Of a stretch of DNA of 64,000 nucleotides, positions 57,266 through 64,000 are shown in pieces (positions within the stretch are counted from its first letter, which is position 1; the number at the start of each line of letters is the position of its first letter). The translations under genes and the position numbers were made by a program. Source of the stretch: Pseudarthrobacter sp. NIBRBAC000502772 (GTDB lineage Bacteria; Actinomycetota; Actinomycetes; Actinomycetales; Micrococcaceae); contig NZ_CP041188.1 of NCBI RefSeq assembly GCF_006517235.1, forward strand, positions 2,418,001-2,482,000, read 5' to 3'. The notes below the pieces were generated by a model. The model did no database searches. It had not been told where the DNA came from and saw nothing but the letters and a program-made list of their open reading frames with translations.

Positions 57266-58090
57266 TTAGTCGTTGCCTTGCGTGGTAAGGGTGGGGAGAG
57301 TGTGGGAATCGGCCAATTCGGGTCGGCCGTGCCCTGGGGCTGCTTCGAGGAGTCTGCGGGTGTAGTCGTGCTGTGGATCGGTGAAGATCCGTTCGGCTGC
57401 TCCACTTTCTACGATTTTTCCGGTCTTCATGACGGCCACCTCATCGCTGAGATAGCGGACGACGTCCAGGTCGTGGGAGATGAGCAGATACGTGAGCCCT
57501 TTTTGTTGCTGCAGGTCCTGCAGCAGGTTCAGAATCTGGGCTTGGACGGAAACATCAAGGGCGCTGGTGGGTTCGTCCAGGATCAGGAGACGGGGCGAGG
57601 TGGCCAGCGCGCGAGCGATGCCGACGCGCTGGCACTGTCCTCCGGAGAGCTGATGCGGGAGCCGATGGGTGTGCTCAGCTCCCAGCCCGACCTCGTCCAG
57701 CAGATTGTCTATTTTTGCTTGGAGGGCGTGCCCTTTCAGGGCAGTGTGGGCCCGAAGTGGCTCTGCCACTGAAGCGCCGATAGACATACGTGGATTCAAT
57801 GATGCCACTGGATTCTGAAGTACTATTCCCATCCGGGAACGGATGGTCCGCAGTGCCTTGGGTCCGAGTTTGCCGAGGTCATGTCCTTCAAATATGGCTT
57901 GCCCGGATGTTGGGCGCATCAGCTGCATGGCGCAGCGGGCGAGGGTACTTTTGCCGGAGCCGGATTCTCCGACAAGGCCGTAGACCGTACCTTCCTTGAT
58001 GCTGAGGGAGACGTCGTCGACTGCGGTGAAGACTTTTCTTTGCAGCGGGAATGTTTTGACGATGTTTTCGAGGGTGAGAACGTTTGTCAT
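57266..58090 (-). CDS. Oligopeptide ABC transporter ATPase (DppF/OppF-like)
   Basis: A 274-residue ATPase: Walker A GESGSGKST, Q-loop VLQNPVASLNPR, signature LSGGQCQRVGIARAL, Walker B LLILDEPTSALD, switch His in LLISHDLDVV. Start ATG 58090 overlaps the DppD-like stop; a longer frame is not used. It forms the ATPase heterodimer with the next upstream gene. Confidence 0.92.
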   Translation of the reverse strand: MTNVLTLENIVKTFPLQRKVFTAVDDVSLSIKEGTVYGLVGESGSGKSTLARCAMQLMRPTSGQAIFEGHDLGKLGPKALRTIRSRMGIVLQNPVASLNPRMSIGASVAEPLRAHTALKGHALQAKIDNLLDEVGLGAEHTHRLPHQLSGGQCQRVGIARALATSPRLLILDEPTSALDVSVQAQILNLLQDLQQQKGLTYLLISHDLDVVRYLSDEVAVMKTGKIVESGAAERIFTDPQHDYTRRLLEAAPGHGRPELADSHTLPTLTTQGND

Positions 58091-59037
58091 AGTTCGCCTT
58101 CCCGGATGCAGGCGACTGCCTGGTGTGGCCCGGTCTCTGTGAGCTGCGGGTCGGTGAGGGAGCAGTCGGTGACTGCATGTGGGCAACGGTTCCTGAAGGC
58201 ACACCCGGTGATGGATAAGAGGTTCCCCGGGACTGTGCCAGAGATGGCGGTCAGCCGCTGGCCGTGGGTTCGCCCTGCTGGGAGGGCGCCGAGGAGGCCG
58301 CGGGTGTATGGGTGGCGGGGGTTGTTCATGACCGCGTCGACGGTTCCGGTTTCGATCACCCTGCCTGCGTAGAGGACCGCCACTCGGTCGCAGACATCGC
58401 GGATGATGCCAAGGTTGTGGCTGATGAGCAGCACACCGAACCCGAACTTGTGTCTGAGTTCGTCAATGAGGACCAAAATCTGCCGGGCAACAGTGACGTC
58501 CAGAGCCGTTGTGGGCTCATCCAGGATCAACAGACGGGGCTGGCGTAGAAGAGCCATGGCAATCATGGCCCGCTGCAGCATTCCGCCGGACAGTTGGTGC
58601 GGATAGCTGCGGTAGACCCGTTCAGGGTCGGGTAAACCGACCAGGCTTAGGTGACGAATGATTTCAGCTTTGCCTTCGGACCTCGAGATTTGCCGGTGCC
58701 GGCTCAGGACATCGCTGAGTTGGCGGCCAAGCGTGAAGACAGGGTTGAAGGCAGTTCCGGGGTTTTGGAATACGATGGCCACCGAGCCACCTGGTTCTGA
58801 CGAGGCCTGTGAGGGATCATTGCCGATGGTCACCTGCCCCGTGCGCCGTGCGCCGCGTGGAAGGATCCCCAAGGCAGCGAGTCCTGTTAGGGACTTGCCG
58901 CACCCGGTTTCCCCTACTAGGCCGAGGATTTCACCGGCCGAAACATCGAGGTCGATACCGCGGACGGGGCGGTTGGTAAGCTTTCCGCGGTCGGTGAATT
59001 CGACGTTGAGGTCGCGGATCCTAAGTACGTGGGTCAT
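58087..59037 (-). CDS. Oligopeptide ABC transporter ATPase (DppD/OppD-like)
   Basis: A 316-residue ATPase: Walker A GETGCGKSL, signature LSGGMLQRAMIAMAL, Walker B LLILDEPTTALD, and the C-terminal oligopeptide-family extension with a Cys-rich tail (GCAFRNRCPHAVTDC) that in relatives carries an Fe-S cluster. Start overlaps the DppC-like stop. Confidence 0.92.
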   Translation of the reverse strand: MTHVLRIRDLNVEFTDRGKLTNRPVRGIDLDVSAGEILGLVGETGCGKSLTGLAALGILPRGARRTGQVTIGNDPSQASSEPGGSVAIVFQNPGTAFNPVFTLGRQLSDVLSRHRQISRSEGKAEIIRHLSLVGLPDPERVYRSYPHQLSGGMLQRAMIAMALLRQPRLLILDEPTTALDVTVARQILVLIDELRHKFGFGVLLISHNLGIIRDVCDRVAVLYAGRVIETGTVDAVMNNPRHPYTRGLLGALPAGRTHGQRLTAISGTVPGNLLSITGCAFRNRCPHAVTDCSLTDPQLTETGPHQAVACIREGEL

Positions 59038-59948
59038 CGCTTTACCTGCCGGGGGTCAAGGAGGTCGCGCAGCGAATCTCCGAGGAGGTTGAATCCTAGG
59101 ACGGCCAGAAAGATGGCCAGGCCCGGAAAAGTGCCTATCCACCAGGAACTGAATATGAGCCCGCGTCCTTCAGCGACCATCAGACCCCAGTCAGGCAGGG
59201 GCGGCTGAGTTCCAAGACCGATGAATGCCAGGGACCCGGCAGCCAGGATCACAGTGCCGATGTCGACGGTGGCTTGGACGAGGATGGGTGTCATGCAGTT
59301 GCGAAGTACGTGGCGGCTGATGATGAGCAGTTGCGGAATGCCCATGGCGCGGGCTGCTTCGACATAGGAGCGTTCCCGAAGGGATTTTGCTTCCGCTCGT
59401 ACAAGGCGCGCATACCAGGGCCACCAGCTGATGGCCAAGGCAATGCCGGCGTTGGTCAGGCTGGGCCCAAGGATCGCAACGGTCACCATCGCCAGGAGCA
59501 GAGGCGGGAAGGCCTGGAAGATCTCGGTCACTCGCATCAAGGCTTCGTCGAGCCAGCCACCGCGATATCCGGCGACGGCGCCGAGGGGAATCCCGATGAG
59601 GGCCGCGGCCGCGACAACGAGGGCAGAGATAGTCAGCGCCGGGTTCGCGCCCATGATGATGCGGCTGAGGACGTCACGACCGAGTTGATCGGTGCCGAGC
59701 CAGTTCGCGGCGTTAGGAGCGAGGTTTCGGGCGGAGGCATTGGTCGTCCCCATGCCCTGATCAGGGAAGGGTGCCAGCCATTGCCCAAAAACAGCCAGGA
59801 TTACGACAAGGACTATGATCATCGCGCCAATGGCGGCCAAACGGTCACGGCCCAGGGTCTGTTTAAGTAGTTTGAGAGGTTTGAGGGTGGTCTGTTCTCC
59901 GGCCGGCCCGGAACGGGTCGGGGCGGAGATTTGGGTCGTGGGGCTCAT
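59034..59948 (-). CDS. Oligopeptide ABC permease (DppC-like)
   Basis: A 304-residue permease: N-terminal cytoplasmic tail, first helix AIGAMIIVLVVILAVFGQWL, ANWLGTDQLGRDVLSRIIMG (family signature), and the EAA loop EAARAMGIPQLLIISRHVL. Start ATG 59948 overlaps the DppB stop; the longer frame upstream is not hydrophobic and is rejected. Confidence 0.92.
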   Translation of the reverse strand: MSPTTQISAPTRSGPAGEQTTLKPLKLLKQTLGRDRLAAIGAMIIVLVVILAVFGQWLAPFPDQGMGTTNASARNLAPNAANWLGTDQLGRDVLSRIIMGANPALTISALVVAAAALIGIPLGAVAGYRGGWLDEALMRVTEIFQAFPPLLLAMVTVAILGPSLTNAGIALAISWWPWYARLVRAEAKSLRERSYVEAARAMGIPQLLIISRHVLRNCMTPILVQATVDIGTVILAAGSLAFIGLGTQPPLPDWGLMVAEGRGLIFSSWWIGTFPGLAIFLAVLGFNLLGDSLRDLLDPRQVKR

Positions 59949-60961
59949 GACATGCTCACTCTGGGGTCGATTCGGGATTGCAGTATGTCCACCAGAAGGT
60001 TGGCCAGCAGGTAGGCCGTGGCACCCATGAGCGTAATTGCCATGATGGCTGGGTAGTCCACTGCAAGCATGGAAGATGTAGCGAACTGCCCAATCCCTGG
60101 CCAGTTGAAGACAGCTTCGACGAAGAATGTTCCGGTCAGGGCGTAGGCTGCAGCCATTCCGGCGATAGACAGGACGGGTGGTAGAGCATTTTTCAGGGCA
60201 AGGCGCCAATGGATGGCGGTCTCCCTCAGACCGTAGGCCCTGGCGGTGAAGATGTAATCCTGGTTCATAACATCGAGCATGGCTGCCCTGGTCATTCGTG
60301 CAACGAGTCCAAGAGGGTATGCGGCCAACGTGAGGGCCGGAAGTATCATGTGCTGCAACCCATCGGTGAAGGCCACGCCGTTGCCGGTGATCATGCTGTC
60401 GAACAGGGGAAGCCCGGTGACGTGAGTGATGGGGTTGGAGTATTTGATGGAGTTGCTGAATTGCCCAGTGGCCGGAAGAATGCCCAGCCCCCCGACGAAC
60501 AAGAGTTGCAGGAGCAGCCCGAGCCAGAAGGCGGGCACGGAAATCCCTCCGATGGAGAGGAAACGAATTGCTCCGTCGATGAATCCGCCGGGACGCTGGG
60601 AGCCAACCACTCCCAAGATGACCCCCGCCGTTACAGCGAGAACCATGGCAAACCCGATGAGTTCCAATGTGGCTGGGAGGCGGGTGAACAGCTCATCCAA
60701 CACGGGGCGTTTTGTGGCAAGAGACTGACCCCAGTCTCCGGTGAGCAGGTTGCTCAAGTATTCGAAGTACTGAACGAACATGGGGCGATCAAAACCCAGC
60801 TCTTGGCGGACCCGGTCAAGCTCTGCCGGCGGAGCCTTGGGACCGGCGAAAATTACGGCAGGGTCGCTGGGAACGACACGAGCCAGGACGAAGACGATCA
60901 CTGTGAGCACGGCGAGAACCAGCACCGATGTGATGAGCCGTCTGAGGACGAAGCGCAACAT
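59945..60961 (-). CDS. Oligopeptide ABC permease (DppB-like)
   Basis: A 338-residue permease beginning MLRFVLRRLITSVLVLAVLT, with GFDRPMFVQYFEYLSNLLTG, FWLGLLLQLLF and the EAA loop YIFTARAYGLRETAIHWRLA. Six membrane helices are expected. It follows the binding-protein gene after a 93-bp gap with a strong hairpin. Confidence 0.92.
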   Translation of the reverse strand: MLRFVLRRLITSVLVLAVLTVIVFVLARVVPSDPAVIFAGPKAPPAELDRVRQELGFDRPMFVQYFEYLSNLLTGDWGQSLATKRPVLDELFTRLPATLELIGFAMVLAVTAGVILGVVGSQRPGGFIDGAIRFLSIGGISVPAFWLGLLLQLLFVGGLGILPATGQFSNSIKYSNPITHVTGLPLFDSMITGNGVAFTDGLQHMILPALTLAAYPLGLVARMTRAAMLDVMNQDYIFTARAYGLRETAIHWRLALKNALPPVLSIAGMAAAYALTGTFFVEAVFNWPGIGQFATSSMLAVDYPAIMAITLMGATAYLLANLLVDILQSRIDPRVSMS

Positions 60962-60994
60962 GGTTCTCCTTATCTTGGATGATGGAATGAAGGT

Positions 60995-61037
60995 CGGGGC
61001 GGGGGAGGCGAACCCCGGTTCAGCCTCCCCCGCCCCG
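60995..61037 (-). terminator. Intercistronic hairpin between binding protein and permease genes
   Basis: CGGGGCGGGGGAGGC (60995-61009) pairs perfectly with GCCTCCCCCGCCCCG (61023-61037). Without a T tract it is more likely an attenuator or 3'-end stabiliser, giving excess binding protein over permease, as in other importer operons. Confidence 0.75.
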
Positions 61038-61054
61038 GGTCTCTGATGGGCTGG

Positions 61055-62647
61055 CTACGCTGCGGGTTTGATGGGTGCAAAGAACACCGTGAAAGGATAG
61101 TTTTCATTGAACTGGGGAACGTTCAGTCCAACGGGAACCACGGAGACTGCGCGGGCATCGTAGAGGAATGCCGCAGGTGCTTCCCTATAAAGGAGATCCA
61201 TGGCTTCCTTGTAAAGGTCCTGCGCTGCAGCCCTGTCCGTTCCGGTCAATGTTGCGGCCTTGTCCACCAATTTGTCGTACTCGGGGGACTTCCAGTAGCT
61301 CAGGTTGAAGGATGGCTTTTCGCTGGAACGAAACAGTGACGTGAGGTTGTCACTGCCGGCGTCGCTGTAGGTCGGCCAGTAGTGGAGTACAAAGATGTCC
61401 TGAGCCGTTGTGGGATCTGCCTTGGCAGCGTCCCACTGCTGATTGAACAACTCGGCCTTGACGTCCACTTCCACCCCTATCTTGGCGAACGCATCCTTGA
61501 TCAGTGGTACAAACCGGGCTTCTGCAGGGTTTTCTGAGGCATAAGTAAGCTTGAGCTTCAGGCCGTCCGGATGACCAGCTGCGGCCAACAGCTGCTTGGC
61601 CTTGTCCAAGTCCTGGGAGTACTGCGGGACGTCCTGGCTGTAGGGGAAGATGCCACTGGGCGCAGGGCCGTGGGACTGCGTGCCGTAGCCCTGCCCTCCG
61701 ATGTCAATGATCTCTTTGTATGGAATGGCGTAGCTGAGCGCGCGGCGGACCTCCGGGTCGTTCAGTGGTGCGCGGCTCGTGTTAAACATGGCCAGGAAAT
61801 TGAACGGTGAGTTGAAGTCTTTCACCGTGAACTTCGGATCATCGGCCAGCGTCTTGACGTTTTCCAACGGAATGCTGGTCGCATAATCTACCTCTCCTGC
61901 AGTCAACATTTGCTGGGCGGTTACGGCATCCGGGGTGATGGAGATGTCCACCACATCGAAATGCGGGGATGCTTCTTTGTTCCAGTAGGCTTCGAACTTT
62001 TTCAGCACGATCTCAGAGCCGGGCTTGTAGGAGTCGACGGTGTACGGCCCCGAGCCCGCGTCGATACCGGCGTCAAAGTACTTCTCGTCCTTTGCCGATG
62101 CCGCCAGCGCCTTCGGGGAAACGATCCAGGCACCGTATGTGGAGGAAGCAACGAGGTCCATCGGGGCGGCGTACTTGAGGTTTATCGCGACTGTAGTGTC
62201 GTCAGGCGTCTCAACGCTCTCGACCGGTGCCCAGATAAACGATGCAGCTGCCCGCTCCCTGGCGGCATCAATGCTGGCCTTGACGGCAGCAGCATCGACA
62301 GGCTCGCCGTCATGGAAGGTCGCACCCGAACGGATCTTAAAGGTCCATGCCTTTCCATCTTCGCTGGAGCTCCAGGACTCGGCGATGGCCGGCTTGAATT
62401 CTTCGGCCGAACCTTCCGGGTTCTTCCATAGCAAAGGCTCGTAGATGTTTCCCATGTACAGGGCCTCGGTTGAAAATGAACGCACCGGGTCCCACGTGGT
62501 AACGGCGGCAGAGGCGGCCACGGAGAATACATCCGGGTCCGAAGATACCTTCGGAGCCGGCGTGCAGCCCGCTGAGCTTAAGGCAAGAACAACTGTGGCG
62601 GCCGTAGCGAGGACGGTCCGAGCCGGGTGTGGAAATGAGAGTTCCAA
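61055..62647 (-). CDS. Oligopeptide-type substrate-binding lipoprotein (DppA-like)
   Basis: A 530-residue family-5 extracellular solute-binding protein. Signal: AATVVLALSSAGC lipobox (Cys28). Mature part: FSVAASAAVTTWDPVRSFST, ETLYMG-type segment EALYMGNIYEPLLW, and FKIRSGATFHDGEPVDA, the conserved cluster of the family. First gene of the six-gene operon. Ligand unknown; the NylB-like enzyme at the end suggests short amide-linked oligomers. Confidence 0.9.
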   Translation of the reverse strand: MELSFPHPARTVLATAATVVLALSSAGCTPAPKVSSDPDVFSVAASAAVTTWDPVRSFSTEALYMGNIYEPLLWKNPEGSAEEFKPAIAESWSSSEDGKAWTFKIRSGATFHDGEPVDAAAVKASIDAARERAAASFIWAPVESVETPDDTTVAINLKYAAPMDLVASSTYGAWIVSPKALAASAKDEKYFDAGIDAGSGPYTVDSYKPGSEIVLKKFEAYWNKEASPHFDVVDISITPDAVTAQQMLTAGEVDYATSIPLENVKTLADDPKFTVKDFNSPFNFLAMFNTSRAPLNDPEVRRALSYAIPYKEIIDIGGQGYGTQSHGPAPSGIFPYSQDVPQYSQDLDKAKQLLAAAGHPDGLKLKLTYASENPAEARFVPLIKDAFAKIGVEVDVKAELFNQQWDAAKADPTTAQDIFVLHYWPTYSDAGSDNLTSLFRSSEKPSFNLSYWKSPEYDKLVDKAATLTGTDRAAAQDLYKEAMDLLYREAPAAFLYDARAVSVVPVGLNVPQFNENYPFTVFFAPIKPAA

Positions 62648-62691
62648 CAGAGACTCCTTGAAGAAGGGGTGGGAAGTGTGACGAGTCTAAC

Positions 62692-62703
62692 TAGGTATAC
62701 CTA
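62692..62703. promoter_or_regulatory. Perfect palindrome TAGGTATACCTA in the LysR intergenic region
   Basis: A 12-bp perfect palindrome, with ATGCCT repeated at 62703-62708 and 62714-62719 and a TATAAT at 62719-62724 that could be the LysR -10. Located 45-56 bp upstream of the divergent binding-protein start, it is a probable LysR binding site. Confidence 0.55.
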
Positions 62704-62751
62704 TGCCTGGGAAATGCCTATAATGAGTAAAATCCATACCTTGGAGGCATA

Positions 62752-63639
62752 GTGGACTTGAGGCACCTGACGTATTTCCTGAGCATCGTTGATGAAGGAT
62801 CCATCAATGCTGCGTCACGCTCTTTGATGGTGGCCCAACCATCCTTATCCCGGCAGCTTCGCTCCTTGGAGCAGGACCTCGGGCTCACCCTCTTCGATAG
62901 ATCAGGAGCAAAATTATCGCTGACCGCGGCGGGCGCTGCGTTTCTGCCCATCGCCAAGGACCTGGTTACCCGCGCCGCGCAGGCCAAATCATCCGCACGG
63001 GCGATGGCCGGAGGTTCGGTGCAGCGGCTTACGATAGCGGCAGCCTCTGCCACCATCGTCGACATCATCGCCCCCTTCATTGTCTCGGAAGGGCCCGATG
63101 GAATCCTGACCAATGTTGTCGAGGCGACCCCTGAGTTTGTCTACTCGGCGTTGCAGGAGGGTAAGGCTGACTTTGCTCTGGGAACAAAGCCGCCACCATC
63201 CGAGCTCGAAGCGGTTGTTGTTGGCAGGGCGTTCCTTTGGGCACAGTGCAACGCCAAACACCCTCTTGCCGGGAGGGTGAAAATCAGCCTCCAGGAACTC
63301 GTCCAGTGGCCTCTCATAACGATGACAGCTGATTTTGGTGTTCGCACGATGTTCGATGATGCAGTTAGCACTGAGCGCCTCACCTACAGGGCCGGATTTG
63401 AAGTACGCTCCGCCGTGGTGGGCCAAGCCTTGGCAGCCGCTGGCAAAGGCGTTTGCGTGCTCTCGGATGATCCGAATTTCGGGGTGCACGCCATGCCCAT
63501 CACTCATCGCGGGGAGGACCTGGTGTTCACTCTTTTCGGCGTCTGGAATCCGCTGCATTTCGCCGCGCCTGCGATAAGGGAATGCCTGCACAACCTTTCA
63601 CGTTTCACCTCGGAGCTATACCCGGCCGCCCGACTATAG
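62752..63639 (+). CDS. LysR-family regulator of the NylB-like operon
   Basis: A 295-residue LysR protein: helix-turn-helix SINAASRSLMVAQPSLSRQL (residues 17-36), then LEQDLGLTLFDRSGAKLSLT, and a C-terminal inducer domain. GTG start behind TTGGAGG. It is divergent from the transport/hydrolase operon with 104 bp between starts, the classical layout for an activator of the divergent operon and repressor of itself. Inducer unknown. Confidence 0.9.
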   Translation: MDLRHLTYFLSIVDEGSINAASRSLMVAQPSLSRQLRSLEQDLGLTLFDRSGAKLSLTAAGAAFLPIAKDLVTRAAQAKSSARAMAGGSVQRLTIAAASATIVDIIAPFIVSEGPDGILTNVVEATPEFVYSALQEGKADFALGTKPPPSELEAVVVGRAFLWAQCNAKHPLAGRVKISLQELVQWPLITMTADFGVRTMFDDAVSTERLTYRAGFEVRSAVVGQALAAAGKGVCVLSDDPNFGVHAMPITHRGEDLVFTLFGVWNPLHFAAPAIRECLHNLSRFTSELYPAARL

Positions 63640-64000
63640 GAGGGATGCAATCCTAGACTCTCGGCCCTGGTGGTTGAGCAGCCTCTCGAACTCTGAGTGC
63701 TAAAAGCTCACGCGATTCGCGGGGGCTTGGCTCCGGGACCAAGTGGCCATCGACGGGAGCTCACGAAGCTAGTTCCACTCCCCACAAAGCGCCGATACTG
63801 CACATTTCGTGAACTGGGGGAGTGGTCGGCCAGCCACTGTTCGCACGCGCAGGAGGCTGGGTGCGAGAGCGTGGCTAGTCTTCCTTGGCTTCTTCCAGGA
63901 CCGTATCCGCGCCGACACGACTCCAGCCGCGGTCGCCGACCGTCCTGTAGTTAGGTCCGGATGCAGCGACATCCTTTGGGGTCAACGACCTCGAGGACTG
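63640..64000. other. Right end of the window, no gene seen
   Basis: Only short ORFs in all frames. None has a ribosome site or a recognisable domain. Confidence 0.5.

Overview
The window is high-GC actinobacterial DNA whose proteins look like those of Arthrobacter, Paenarthrobacter or Pseudarthrobacter (Micrococcaceae). That placement is by eye and no database was searched. Genes are dense, strong GGAG-type ribosome sites are common, and many start codons overlap the preceding stop (ATGA).

Region 1 (1-5.4 kb) is a scarred edge. It holds an IS110-type transposase remnant, an alpha/beta hydrolase pseudogene, a PaaG-like enoyl-CoA hydratase/isomerase, a MaoC-type hydratase and a frameshifted IS481-type insertion sequence. 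Region 2 (5.4-24.1 kb) is the unusual core. It contains a stand-alone ketosynthase facing a 1835-residue single-chain biotin-dependent carboxylase with eukaryotic-ACC domain order. These are followed by an SDR, a thioesterase, two paralogous acyl-CoA ligases, a PaaX-like repressor, and a ferredoxin/NADPH reductase overlapping a molybdopterin oxidoreductase. Region 3 (24.3-29.1 kb) is a branched-chain amino-acid type ABC importer with permease and ATPase fused. Region 4 (29.3-45.2 kb) is a beta-oxidation module: an NMO-like flavoprotein, hot-dog thioesterases, crotonase-fold enzymes, thiolase, FadB, a double TetR regulator, and a TetR-etfB-etfA-cytochrome b-acyl-CoA dehydrogenase operon with a second divergent dehydrogenase. 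panD (45.5 kb) and pntBA (46.9-49.9 kb) could support CoA and NADPH supply. An EchA8-like hydratase (50.4 kb) carries the same operator-like repeat as the etf promoter. Together the genes suggest import of an organic acid, CoA activation, carboxylation or redox conversion, beta-oxidation, and electron disposal through ETF and a membrane cytochrome. The substrate cannot be read from the sequence; an aromatic, alicyclic or isoprenoid acid is possible.

Region 5 (51.1-56 kb) is gene-poor and decayed. It holds a tRNA 3'-end-like remnant with a terminator, several DnaA-box-like 9-mers, and pseudogene pieces of an endonuclease, two unknown proteins and an aminotransferase, plus one intact SDR. The tRNA-like remnant suggests that the material to its left was acquired by integration.

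Region 6 (56-63.6 kb) is a tight six-gene operon: oligopeptide-type binding protein, two permeases, two ATPases and a serine hydrolase closely resembling NylB (6-aminohexanoate-oligomer hydrolase), with a divergent LysR regulator. The active-site residues I recall for NylB are all present, so this reads as an import-and-hydrolysis system for amide oligomers, possibly nylon oligomers.
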